A DNA stretch of 64,000 nucleotides. Origin: Pleurodeles waltl. Taxonomy: Eukaryota; Chordata; Amphibia; Caudata; Salamandridae. How positions within the stretch are numbered: the stretch's first letter is position 1; the number at the start of each line of letters is the position of its first letter. Location of the stretch: the NCBI RefSeq assembly GCF_031143425.1, contig NC_090444.1:1317639324-1317703323 (forward strand). The letters run 5' to 3'. Under the pieces are notes generated by a model. That model had not been told where the DNA came from. It ran no database searches and was given only the letters and a program-made list of their open reading frames with translations. Below, in pieces: positions 9,344 to 19,889 of this stretch. The translations under genes were made by a program, and so were the position numbers.

Positions 9344-9610
9344 TTTCCAGTCCAGGGAAACCTGGCCTAGCAGTTTGGGCTGGACTGTTCCCATGGGGAA
9401 CAAGGTCAAGACTGATTTGCATATGGCTGGGTCCAAACTGGAATGGCATGGGCAGCAAAAAAACGATGGATTAAACCCAGATCTGTGACTGGGGGTGAAT
9501 GTTTGACAATGTTCAGCATTCCGTCCATCACTTTTTGTTTTTGCATTTGTCGCCCTAAGTGGGAAGAGTATGCCCAGACGTGGGTCCCGTGCTTCCCATG
9601 CCACTGGATT

Positions 9611-9665
9611 CAAGCTAGCCTGGCTGATGAGGGGTGAAACCCCGAAACCAGTCCCAGGATGCTTT
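9611..9665 (+). ncRNA. Hammerhead ribozyme 7, altered stem III
   Basis: Core intact (9624). Stem III is CCAG as in ribozyme 4. The outer stem I arm is GCTTT instead of GCTTG. Cleavage triplet 9651-9653. Confidence 0.83.
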
Positions 9666-9935
9666 TTTCCAGTCCAGGGAAAGACCTGGCCTAGCAGTTC
9701 GGGCTGGACTGTTCCCATGGGGAACAGGGTCAAGACTGATTTGCATATGGCTGGGTCCAAACTGGAATGGCATGGGCATCAAAAAAACGATGGATTAAAC
9801 CCAGATCTGTGACTGGGGGTGAATGTTTCACAATGTTCAGCATTCCGTCCATCACTTGTTTGTTTTTGCATTTGTTGCCCTAAGTGGGAAGGGTATGCCC
9901 AGACGTGGGTCCCTTGCTTCTCATGCCACTGGATT

Positions 9936-9990
9936 CAAGCTAGCCTGGCTGATGAGGGGTGAAACCCCGAAACCGGTCCCAGGATGCTTG
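9936..9990 (+). ncRNA. Hammerhead ribozyme 8
   Basis: Consensus core (9949), stems and GTC (9976-9978). It is the trimer partner of the inactive ribozyme 5 but retains G5. Confidence 0.92.
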
Positions 9991-10257
9991 TTTCCAGTCC
10001 AGGGAAACTGGTCTAGCAGTTCGGGCTGGACTGTTCCCATGGGGAACAGGGTCAAGACTGATTTTGCATATGGCTGGGTCCAAACTGGAATGGCATGGGC
10101 AGCAAAAAAATGATGGATTAAACCCAGATCTGTGACTGGGGGTGAATGTTTGACAATGTTCAGCATTCTGCCTATCACTTGTTGTTTTTGCATTTGTCGC
10201 CCAAAGTGGGAAGGGTATGTCCAGACGTGGGTCCCGTGCTTCCCATGCCACTGGATT

Positions 10258-10312
10258 CAAGCTAGCCTGGCTGATGAGGGGTGAAACCCTGAAACCGGTC
10301 CCAGGATGCTTG
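10258..10312 (+). ncRNA. Hammerhead ribozyme 9, stem II wobble
   Basis: Core intact (10271); stem II GGGG/CCCT as in ribozyme 6; cleavage after C10300. Confidence 0.88.
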
Positions 10313-10580
10313 TTTCCAGTCCAGGGAAGACCTGGCCTAGCAGTTTGGGTTGGCCTGTTCCCATGGGGAACAAGGTCAAGACTGATTTGCATATGGCTGG
10401 GTCCAAACTGGAATGGCATGGGCAGCAAAAAAACTATGGATTAAACCCAGATCTGTGACTGGGGGTGAATGTTTGACAATGTTCAGCATTCCGTCCATCA
10501 CTTTTTGTTTTTGCATTTGTCGCCCTAAGTGTGAAGGGTATGTCCAGACGTGTGTCCCGTGCTTCCCATGCCACTGGATT

Positions 10581-10635
10581 CAAGCTAGCCTGGCTGATGA
10601 GGGGTGAAACTCTGAAACCGGTCCCAGGATGCTTG
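10581..10635 (+). ncRNA. Hammerhead ribozyme 10, weakened stem II
   Basis: Core intact (10594), but stem II is GGGG/CTCT with two G-U pairs. Stem III and GTC (10621-10623) are consensus. Last ribozyme of the array. Confidence 0.85.
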
Positions 10636-10838
10636 TTTCCAGTCCAGGGAAGACCTGGCCTAGCAGTTTGGGCTGGTCTGTTCCCATGGGGAACAGGGTC
10701 AAGACTGATTTGCATATGGCTGGGTCCAAACTGGAATGGCATGGGCAGCAAAAAAACGATGGATTAAACCCAGATCTGTGACTGGGGGTGAATGTTTGAC
10801 AATGTTCAGCATTCCGTCCATCACTTGTTGTTTTTGCA

Positions 10839-11317
10839 AGTGGGTGCACTTCCCAAGTGGAATTGGCAGTGTAAAACTGCACACACAGATGGTGCAGTGG
10901 CAAGTCTGAGCCATGTTTACAGAGTTACAATTGTGGGTGGCACAACCAGTGCCGCAGGCCCACTAGTACCATTTGATTTACAGGCCCTGGGCACCTCTAG
11001 TGCAGTGTACTAGGGACTTACCAGTAAATCAAATATGCCAATCATGGATAAACCAATTACATACACATTTTGTATAGGAGCACTTGCACTTTAGCACTGG
11101 ATAGCAGTGGTAAGGTGCCCAGAGTAACAAAAACAACAAAAACAGAGTCTAGCACACATCAACAACCTGGGAAACAGAGGCAAGAAATTAGGGGAGACCA
11201 CTCCAAGGATGCCAAGTCTCACAATAATAAAGATCCAATGTTTGAGAGCATTAAAGCAGGTGAAATCTGAAAACTTGGAACATGTAGTTTGATCAACGCT
11301 CATGATCATTTCTATCT
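10839..11317. repeat. Unclassified dispersed repeat
   Basis: AT/CA-rich non-coding block containing short palindromic runs and a polyadenylation-like AATAAA near 11227. It resembles mid-repetitive urodele sequence, but I cannot assign a class. No coding domain. Confidence 0.3.
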
Positions 11318-11357
11318 ATGCAAAATACACTAAAAATGTTCAATATGTCATTTTTAG

Positions 11358-11838
11358 CATCATCTGGAACAGATGAAGAGGACATTGACCATGTAGGTGG
11401 GGAAGCAGATGGTCACTGTGGTTCAGGTGCTGAGACTCCCAATACCAAGGGGCCCAGTGGCACGGAGGGTGAGGCAACTGGCACGGAGGCCATATGCTCC
11501 AGTACATCATCTTTGGAGGCCTCCACAGAAGACCAGTCCCTAGTGGTGGTGAACCCTACTATAACCTTACCACCTGCATCCTTGTCCACCACCCAGAGAA
11601 CCATCTCCACCCACACTCTTGCTCTCCCAACCAGTTGGCCAAACCTACCCCCCTAAAAGTGGTGGCATCTCCTTTGCTGCAGGCATCTCCCCATAACCCC
11701 GTCCCCCCGACTGCATTCAGTGAGGAGGTCAGTTGACCTCCTAAGGAGCATCTCTGTAGGCCAGACTGCACTACTGAATGCCATCCAGGGGCCTAGTTGC
11801 CAGATGGAGCAAATGGTAGCTTACCTGGAAGACATTCA
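11358..11838 (+). pseudogene. Harbinger Myb-like partner gene, internal exon, broken
   Basis: A splice-acceptor-like TTTTTAG precedes an acidic coding stretch (SSGTDEEDIDHVGGEADG). This is followed by a Ser/Thr/Pro-rich linker and a helical end (DLLRSISVGQTALLNAI...MEQMVAYLEDI). This order is typical of the Myb/SANT-like protein carried by PIF/Harbinger transposons alongside the transposase. The reading frame shifts at least twice (near 11656 and 11720). The exon is cut at TCA 11836-11838 by two MITEs, and the coding helix resumes at 13647. No Myb domain lies in the window for this copy. Assignment is by resemblance to the better copy at 53 kb. Confidence 0.55.
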
Positions 11839-12757
11839 GGCCCGTATTTATACTCCGTTTGCGCCGAATTTGCGTCGTTTTTTTCGACGCAAATTCGGCG
11901 CAAAACTAACGCCATATTTATACTTTGGCGTTAGACGCGTGTAGCGCCAAAGTATGAAGAAAGAGCGTCATTTTTTTGCGTGAACGCCTTCCTTGCGTTA
12001 ATGAGATGCAAGGAAGGCGTTCCCGTCTAAAAAAATGACGGCGACGCAAATGCGTCGTATTTATACTCCCGGGCAAAAATCACGCCCGGGAGGTGGCGGG
12101 TCAAAAAAACCCGCATTTGCGCCTGAATTTAACGCCTGGGTCAGGGTAGGCGTTAAGGGACCTGTGGGCTCAGAATGAGCCCACAGGTGCCCTCCCCTGC
12201 CCCCAGGGACATCCCCTGCCACCCCTGCCCACGCCAGGAGGACACCCAAGGATGGAGGGACCCATCCCAGTGAAGTACAGGTAAGTTCAGGTAAGTATCA
12301 TTTTTTTTTTTTTTTTTTTTTGTGGCATAGGGGGGCGTTATTTGCCCCCCTACATGCCACTATGCCCAATGACCATGCCCAGGGGACACAAGTCCCCTGG
12401 GCATGGCCATTGGGCAAGGGGGCATGACTCCTGTCTTTACTAAGACAGGAGTCATGAAATGGCGTCTGGGCGTTGTAAAAAAATGGCGCAAATCGGGTTG
12501 AGGCGATTTTTTTGCCTCAACCTGACTTGCCTCATTTTAAGACGCCCTAACGTCATTTTTGCCCAACGCCGGCGCTGCCTGGTCTACGTGGTTTTTTTCC
12601 ACGCACACCAGGCAGCGCCGGTCTGATTGCGCCGTCTAACGCCATTCCATAAATACGGCGCCCGCATGGCGCTTCAGAATGGCGTTAGACGGCGCAAAAT
12701 TTTTTGACGCTAAACTGCGTTAGCGCAGTTTAGCGTCAAAAAGTATAAATATGAGCC
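11839..12757. mobile_element. Hairpin-chain MITE, copy A (919 bp)
   Basis: Ends GGCCCGTATTTATAC...GTATAAATATGAGCC; target duplication TCA (11836-11838 and 12758-12760). The body is a run of local hairpins with almost no spacers: for example 11857-11905, the ACGCCTTCC...GGAAGGCGT pair around 11984-12020, the CTCCCGGGC pair near 12065-12092, the CCCAATG...CATTGGG pair at 12363-12416, and the GACTCCTGTC pair at 12426-12454. A T21 tract sits near 12301. No ORF. The 3-bp duplication and terminus suggest a Harbinger-type transposase acting in trans. Confidence 0.88.
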
Positions 12758-12760
12758 TCA

Positions 12761-13643
12761 GGCCCATATTTATACTTTTTGACGCAAAACTGCGCCAACG
12801 CAGTTTTGCGTCAAAAAAATTAGCTCCGGCTAACGCCATTCTGAAGTGCCATGCGGGCGCCGTATTTATTGAATGACGTTAGCCGCCGGCGCCGTCTGGT
12901 GTGCCTTAAAAAAAACGACGTACACCAGGCAGTGCCGGCGTAGGGGGATATGGGGCTTGGGCGTCAAGAAATGGGAAAAGTCAGGTTGAGGCAATTTTTT
13001 CGCCTCAACCCGATTTGCGCCATTTTTTACGACTCCCAACCCCCATAGAAATGACTCCTGTCTTAGCAAAGACAGGAGTCATGCCCCCTTGCCCAATGGC
13101 CATGCCCAGGGGACTTCTGTCCCCTGGGCATGGTCATTGGGCATAGCCCCCCCTATGCCACAAAAAAAAAAAAAACACTTACCTGAACTTACCTTAATGT
13201 CCCTGGGATGGGTCCCTCCAGCCTTGGGTGTCCTCCTGGGGTGGGCATGGGTGACAGGGGGTGTTCCTGGGGGCATGGGGGGGCACCTCTGGGCTCCTTC
13301 AGAGCCCACAGGTCCCTTAACGCCTGCCTTTTGCAGGTGCTAAAAAACGTCGCAAAAGCGGCCGTACGTCATTTTTTTTGACCCGCCCACTCCCGGGCGT
13401 GAATTTTGCCCGGGAGTATAAATCCGACGCACATGCCTCGGAGTCGATTTTTTAGACGGGAACGCCTACCTTGCATATAATTAACGCAAAGTAGGTGTCC
13501 ACGCTAAAAAATGACGCTAACTCCATGGACTTTGGCGCTAGACGCGTCTAACGCCAAAGTATAAATATGGAGTTAGTTTTGCATCGAAATTGCGTCAAAA
13601 AAAATTACGCAATTCCGGCGCAAACGGAGTATAAATATGCCCC
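12761..13643. mobile_element. Hairpin-chain MITE, copy B (883 bp), inverted relative to A
   Basis: Same family as A in opposite orientation, separated from it by a single TCA (12758-12760) and followed by another TCA (13644-13646). The hairpin modules follow the same order, reversed, including the GACTCCTGTC pair at 13050-13080 and a CCCAGGGGACTT/CCCCTGGG pair near 13105-13131. Confidence 0.88.
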
Positions 13644-13646
13644 TCA

Positions 13647-14640
13647 CAGTGCTATGTCTGGCCTACAGAGGTAATTTAAAGGTCTAGCCTCCTCACTGAC
13701 CACAGCCTTTCGACCATCCCGACCTCGTGCCCCAACCCTCAATTTTCCCATCCCAGTTCCACATTCCAAGCTCTGTCCAAAGCACACTCCCTCCTTTGCA
13801 TGCTCCCAGGCCAACAGACACAAGCAGCACATCCACACATAAACACAGACACAGCAAAAAACACAGGCACCCGCACAAACAACATAGAGACATCACACTG
13901 GCCACCAGAAGCATACCCACAGACACCACACCCACCACCACACCCACATGCACAGCCACTACTGGAACACCTGCAGACACCACACCCACCACCACAACCA
14001 CATTTGCAGCCACTACCACCACCAGCAAACCTAGAGGCACTACACCCACTGCCACACCCACATGCATAGCTACACCACACCCACATGCACCACCACATCT
14101 GCAAGTACTACAGCCAAAATCAGCATCTCAACAGTACACCCATCCACATATACCCATACCTTAGACCCAGCACCCACTGGACACAAATGCCCCCACTCAC
14201 CCAAAAAACATACAACCAAGAACCTCCCCCAAATGTACACCACATTCACCAGACCCACAGGCACCTGCAACCTCAGACAGACACATGCACATTACCCACT
14301 GCCATTCCCTCTACCTCCCAGCCCCAACTCCCTGCCAACCATCCAACCCATTTTCTAAAAGCCCTATTATTTGCCCTGGCCTTGAACCCTTCCACATCCC
14401 AAACCACCTCTCCCAAATGTAAACCCATCCCTTCCAATCCCACCCCTTCCAAACCCAAACCCACCCCTCCCAAAACTAAGCCTACCCCTTCTAACCCCCC
14501 ACTCCCAAGTAAGATCATTGAAGTGCCTACTCTGTGTCTAATAGATACCCCTTCCTGAGGAGGTTGAACATGGCAGTGCACAGTGCAATTAGGAGGCTAG
14601 TTCTGGGCCTGTCGCCCACACCTCTCCAGTTGGACCCTTT
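13647..14640 (+). pseudogene. Harbinger Myb-like gene, 3' part with Thr/Pro/His-rich repeat tail
   Basis: Coding resumes in register with the upstream exon (…YLEDI, then SAMSGLQR) once the two MITEs are removed. An in-frame stop follows at once. Beyond it (13727-14164) the sequence is built of ACACCCAC/ACCACC short repeats that give Thr/Pro/His-rich peptides, then Pro/Lys-rich (CCCACCCCT)n sequence to about 14510. I infer a repeat-expanded tail or 3' UTR of the same gene. The long ORFs here reflect composition and need not be translated. Confidence 0.4.
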
Positions 14641-15340
14641 AGACTATTTTTCCAGAACTTAATTTCTATTAATAATAGAAGACAATTGAAACTCCAGCAT
14701 TTATTTATTATAAAGATGAGAGACCCCTACCATCTGTGCAAATGTACTTTAAGCATTATTTTTAAGTCGAGCCTAGATAGTGCTTGCGCTATATCTGTGA
14801 GACATGATGTATCTCTTTTGTTCTCATTTGTTGGCTTCATTGTCCTTTCCAATTCCTTGCTTTTAAGTGGCTAATATTCCTATTTGTCTCTCATTTTAGT
14901 TGGATGTTCCCTCCCATGGAGCAGATTGTTTTTTCTTTTAGGTTTCCACTTGTCCCATTTTAGGTACTGGCAGAGGGACTCTTTTTTTTAATTGTAAAAG
15001 AGCTCTTCATGCTTGTTTGTATGTTTCTTTTTATCAGCGCGGCACATGTTTTATGTCCGCCCCACTTCATCTTTAACCATGGAGGCCACTTTGAGGCCTT
15101 GAGCCTTTCTTTTTTTCTGCAAGCGTCTGTATGTTACAATTTAATTATAATCAGTGTGTTGGCCGCCGCTCTTTAAGTATGGCAGTAAGCATGTTACATT
15201 TTAATTTTAATCAGTGCAATGGCCGCCGCGCTTCATATTTAAGTATTACAGCTGTGCCTTTCTTTCGTCCATATCAGGTTTTTCTTGTCCCCCCACCCTG
15301 CTCATTCTCTCTGCAGATGGACTAATCTCATTGTATTCTA
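14641..15340. repeat. Unclassified AT-rich dispersed repeat
   Basis: T-rich non-coding block. It contains a ~55-bp internal duplication (15131-15172 and 15187-15231; TGTTACA-TTTAATT…AATCAGTG…GGCCGCCGC). A polypyrimidine stretch ending CTCTGCAG near 15315 resembles a splice acceptor. No domain recognised. Confidence 0.3.
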
Positions 15341-15877
15341 CACAACAGCCCCAAAACAACAACTGAAACACTAACTACACCCCACATTTTCCCACAGCCA
15401 ACATTTTATGTATTCACCAAGCTCTGGAACTCAAATCGAGCAACTTAACTAGATATACCTATTCCCTAGAGAGTATGGAACTTAAAGAGCGGGCAGGGCT
15501 TTAGCAGATGATGGGAAAAAAAACCCAAAAGACTGGTCTCTGCTTAAAAAAAAGAATCACTGGTGATGACTGTCCAAACTATCAAACTACATACCATTGA
15601 CCCTCGCAGTGTGTGAGTACTGTATAGGACAGCATTAGCAGTGAAAATTAGTAAATGAGTCAGCAGTTGTTAACATTCAGGATTGTATACCAGAAGGAAT
15701 GAGGGAAATTAATACAGGTACTGTGCCCCGTGACTGGTACTTGCCCCGTGACTGCTTTCATCCTCACCCCGTCACTTCCCCTCCAGGTTGCTTGCTCCAT
15801 GACTGCTTTCAATCACCCCGCTCCCCTTCATTGCTTGCCACTTGTTATTCTTATCATTTGAGCGGGCTAAAGACTAT
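15341..15877. other. No recognisable feature
   Basis: Single-copy-looking AT-rich sequence, then a short CCCCGTGACT/CCATGACTGC degenerate repeat (15720-15830). Nothing else supported. Confidence 0.3.
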
Positions 15878-16346
15878 GGCCCTCAATATCAACACAGCGG
15901 TTAACACCGCCGTGTTCATGCTGGTGGTCCTTCTATAGTCTGCCAGACCCCTGGGACCCCGCCAGCATCAGCTGCACCCATCGTGCAGATCACTGCCCGT
16001 AAATTGGACAGTGACCTGCGCAATGGGGCACCACATAGGGGCCCATGCACTGCCCATGCCAAGTGCATGGGCAGTGCAAGGGCCCCCAGGGAGGCCCCGA
16101 GTACCCCTTCTGCCAGGCTGGAGGAAATGGGATCATTATGCAAGGGGCAGCAGCGCTGCCCTGTCGGATAATGATGCTGTCCGCTGTCAGGCTGCCTGTC
16201 GGAGGCAGCCTGGCAGTGGAGGAGGGCCACCTATGGCGGCCCTCCTTGTCTTCATTATGTGGTGGTCTGGGCCGCCATGCCGGATGGCGGTATTTACCTC
16301 CACCGCTGGCATGGCGGCCCAGACTGCCTACATCATAATGAGGGCC
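15878..16346. mobile_element. Hairpin MITE (469 bp), GGCCCTC termini
   Basis: Ends GGCCCTCAATATCA...CATAATGAGGGCC with TAT target duplications (15875-15877 and 16347-16349). It consists of successive hairpins: GCGGTTAACACCGC, GGGGCCC…ATGCACTGCCC/GGGCAGTGCAAGGGCCCC, GGCTGCCTG/CAGGC-type, GGAGGGCC/GGCCCTCC, and a long terminal stem (about 16262-16323). It shares the GGGGCCC…GCCCATG module with the MITE at 60.4 kb. Confidence 0.8.
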
Positions 16347-16349
16347 TAT

Positions 16350-18792
16350 GTGTTTCCCTGTGCTTTCCCTTGTGTACCCCTGCCACTGTGCTTCCCTCCC
16401 CTTGTTTCCACTCCTTCATATTGCTCTTCCTCACCCCGTTGCCCTCCCTTTTTGCTTCCAACTGCCCCCCTTTCTCTTGCTTCTCCCTCACGGCACACTC
16501 TGTCACAATTGCTCACTCGAGGTTATCTGCTTTAATGATGTCTTCTGATTTTATCCCCCTCCTCCTTCCATCTCCACATGAGTCTCTTTCATGTCTGCAC
16601 CACCCTGTGTTGCTTTTGAGACACTTCTGACATATTCCTTCTTGTGAAACACCTCCTCTGACACAAGCCCACCTCATTCTCTGTTTATGTAAATTTGAAA
16701 TATTCAGTGAAGAAGGAATAAACGTGTTATGTATGCTTAAGCTGGGGGTTCTGGCTTTAGTTGAGATAGCATTCCATCTGTGACTTTATGGAATGCCAGG
16801 TGACAGTAGTGACGGCCAGAGCTGTGAAGATGCAGAACTGTTGCTCCTTTTGTACAAAATAAATACTACCAAACCTACGCTTTGTGTATGTCATTTGCAA
16901 ATTGTTGCAACGTGACACTGAAACCACATCGAGGAGAGTTGTGATACAAAATCAGCTCACAGCCTGTGGAATATACAGTATGTTTGGCCTACGTATATTA
17001 TAACTACTCTGCTTACTTTTGGTCACAAACTAATGAACATTGCTAGATATTTAGCTTAGCTAACAGATAGTGTGTGTTAGAAATTAGGCAGATAAGTCTG
17101 CATCATTTGTGTGGTGTGGGGGAAAGGGCCACATATGTGTGAGTGCAGCAGCAAGTGTGGGATTGCACCTAGTCAAGTACTCCAGCCCGAAGGCACCTAC
17201 CATTAGCATAAGAATACAGCTAGTTTGGGATTTCTGTTGTCCCAGCATGGTCTCCATGGCTGGGGCTTCCAGTTCCTGATGGGGTAAGACCTTTCCCAGG
17301 CATATCTTCCAGCTCTGGTCGTTGCCCCCTTCCTATGTAAAGCGCTCTGAATCTGCATCTGGACAAATCCTACCATGGGGGGCAAAAGACTTGAGGCTCA
17401 GGTTAAACTTTGCAATTGAGGCCCTTCTGTGGCAGACTGCTTGTAGTACTGACACAGAGGGTCCCATGGCTCTAAATGCAGATACCCCAAATACTCGGGG
17501 GCACACGTGAAAAGTCCCATTTGAAATGCCTCTAGTCCCCTAGCAGAAGCTACTCTTTCCCAAAATATGTTAAAATTGTAGGGATAATTCTGTTTGAATG
17601 CTGGGTTGATTGAGCACCTTCTGCTGAGATCTGTGGCAGGCTCCTATTGAAAGTTTCAATCCTGAAACGCACTAACAGAGAGTTCCTTGTGATATCCGCA
17701 CTGTATGGATTTACTATGAGCACTTTTGTCCTGGCATAACGGATCTCCTTGAAAAGTTTCAGGATCACTGCAGCAAACCTCTTTTATTTCACTGTGTCTG
17801 TTGTCACTTTAATTGGTTTGTGGACAGTGCAGCGCTTACAACTTGCCTTGCTGCTGTCCTGAACAATGTCATCCTGCTTCGTACTTCAGTGTGATTGGTT
17901 CGCAGAATGTCTAGGCACCAACTCTCTGCTGTTGCCCTTGGCAGCATCATCCTGCTTTGTACTTCATTGTGTTTGTTTCACGACCTTGCAGGTCCACCTG
18001 CAATGACCCCTGAGCATCTTCATAGGTAATCTTGCAGTCCATTGCCCACCTTTCAGCAGTGGCTCATTTTTTAACTGCAGTTATGCTAGGAAACTATCTA
18101 CCCAGATTATAGTTGAGCCTTTCAGGACCCCTGGCCATTTTTGTCATCCACACTAATGCAGTTAAGACACATTGATATCCATCTTTTGTCTGATTTGTAC
18201 AACGTGAAACCAGAAAACATGCACACATTGAGGCTTCCTCGCTTAAATTGTGTTATCAAGCTAATTATTTATTTCACTAAAACTCTTTTTTTCTTCATTA
18301 TCGCGTATGAAAGCATTTCCACATGTGTGAGTTCAGACTGCCAGCTGTAGAAAAATAAAACTTTAAATGAGTACTTCTCATTGCAGTGCTATCATGGAAG
18401 TTTTAGTGTCAAAGCTTTGACGTTAAACAGCAGTAGATTATGTAGCACCCAGGGCAATGTGCTGCATGGCTAAATACTTATAAGGTCCCAAAAGCGAGAC
18501 CTACTGGCTATGGAAATGCTTGTTTTTCTTTGCCATTTTCTGGGGTGGCTGATTACAAGGGTGCTGTCAAACTGCATATTTGTGCTGCTTAGAGACACTG
18601 TTGATGCTCACTGAGACCGGAAAAAACATCCATTGGTCTTCCCCCCTAGAGTGTCCTGACCCATTCTAATATTGTTGGTTGTGGCATTAGTGATAGTCCT
18701 TAAGTGTAGTGTCTTTACCTAGTAGTGAGCTAAACACACACATTGGCAACTTTTAAAGCAATGAAACTGTATCTCAGCACAAAAGAAACAAA
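16350..18792. other. Long stretch without recognisable genes
   Basis: A CT-rich segment (16350-16680), a segment with the polyadenylation-like AATAAA at 16859, and mixed sequence to 18792. A degenerate duplication of CATCCTGCTT…GTACTTCA occurs at 17869 and 17949. Short ORFs lack domains. It may contain LTR or 3' UTR relics, but none can be supported. Confidence 0.3.
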
Positions 18793-19694
18793 GGGGCATA
18801 TTTATACTCCGTTTGCGCCGAATTTGCGTCGTTTTTTTCGACGCAAATTCGACGCAAAACTAACTCCATATTTATACTTTGGCGTTAGACGCGTCTAGCG
18901 CCAAAGTTCATGGAGTTAGCGTGAACACCTTCCTTGCGTTAATGATATGCAAGGTAGGCGTTCCCGTCTTAAAAAATGACTCCGATGCTATTGCGTCGGA
19001 TTTATACTCCCGGGCAAAAATGACGCCCGGGAGTGGGCGGGTCTAAAAAACCCACATTAGCGCCGGATTTTAGCGCCTGGGTCAGGGCAGGCGTTAAGGG
19101 ACCTGTGGGCTCAGAATGAGCCCAGAGGTGCCCTCCCCTGCCCCCAGGGACACCCCCTGCCACCCTTGCCCACCCCAGGAGGACACCCAAGGCTGGAGGG
19201 ACCCACCCCAGGGACATTAAGGTAAGTCCAGGTAGGTATTTTTTTAAAAAAAAAATTTGTGGCATGGGGGGCCTGATTTGTGCCCCCCTACATGCCACTA
19301 TGCCCAATGACCATGCCCAGGGGACAGAAGTCCCCTGGGCATGGCCATTGGGCAAGGGGGCATGACTCCTGTCTTTGCTAAGACAGGAGTCATTTCAATG
19401 GGGGATGGGCGTCGTAAAAAATGGCGCAAATCGGGTTGAGGCGATTTTTTTGCCTCAGCCTGACTTGCACCATTTCTGGACGCCCATACGCCATTTTCCC
19501 CCTACGCCGGCGCTGCCTGGTGTACGTCGTTTTTTTTAACGCACACCAGACAGCGCCGGCGGCTAACGCCGGCTAACGTCATTCAATAAATACGGCGCCC
19601 GCATGGCGCTTCAGAATGGCGTTAGCCGGCGCTAATTTTTTTGACGCAAAACTGCGTTGGCGCAGTTTTGCGTCAAAAAGTATAAATATGGGCC
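18793..19694. mobile_element. Hairpin-chain MITE, copy C (902 bp), same orientation as A
   Basis: Ends GGGGCATATTTATAC...GTATAAATATGGGCC; target duplication AAA (18790-18792 and 19695-19697). Same ordered hairpin modules as copy A. The central tract is TTTTTTTAAAAAAAAA rather than poly-T. Confidence 0.88.
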
Positions 19695-19889
19695 AAAGTA
19701 TCTCAGAGTTTGGTGCTCAGGCTAAGATCTACTTCTGGATAGCTGAGTGAAAACTCAAGAAGTAGTTATTTCCATGTGTTCATTTCATTCTCAGAAATAG
19801 CCGGGCATCGAAATGCAATTGCTTATTGCTGAGACAAGATGTTTGGAGTAGTGTAGCTAGTGGAGAGGGAGAGGTATGATTAAAGAGTG

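Larger units (their letters stand above)
7478..10715 (+). promoter_or_regulatory. Octamer ATTTGCAT in each satellite monomer (snRNA-type distal element)
   Basis: The octamer lies ~209 bp upstream of each following CTGATGA: 7478, 7801, 8123, 8446, 8769, 9093, 9415, 9739, 10384 and 10708. The copy at 10061 has one extra T and is broken. Octamers are the distal element of vertebrate snRNA promoters. Newt satellite 2 is reported to use an snRNA-like promoter. A proximal element should lie downstream but I cannot pinpoint it by eye. Confidence 0.65.
7391..10838 (+). repeat. Satellite array, ~323-bp monomer, ~10.7 copies (newt satellite 2 type)
   Basis: Tandem direct repeat with monomer spacings of 322-325 bp, measured between successive CTGATGA motifs. 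Monomers are about 90-97% alike by eye. Ten monomer junctions carry a hammerhead ribozyme fold on the plus strand, and eleven monomers carry the octamer region. Newt satellite 2 is a ~330-bp tandem repeat whose transcripts self-cleave by a hammerhead and are driven by an snRNA-like promoter; period, motif order and sequence character here all fit. The first unit starts at GTC, within 3 bp of the predicted cleavage point. The last stops inside TTTTTGCA. Variants recur every third monomer. The ORFs readable through it are by-products of the repeat. Confidence 0.93.

Noticed and set aside
7391..10838. Regular repeats considered as a CRISPR array
   Set aside because: Units are ~323 bp with no short repeat/variable spacer pattern; the setting is a vertebrate satellite.
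7600..10920. Many similar ORFs (60-164 aa) on both strands within 7.6-10.9 kb
   Set aside because: They recur at the satellite period in several frames on both strands. Openness follows from the repeat, and the conserved element is the ribozyme RNA, not a protein.
13693..14104. Minus-strand Val/Gly/Cys-rich ORFs resembling membrane segments
   Set aside because: They are the antisense of an ACC/CAC simple repeat; composition alone explains hydrophobicity.
15916..16630. 100-174-aa ORFs near 16 kb
   Set aside because: They span the hairpin MITE boundary and CT-rich sequence and show no domain.
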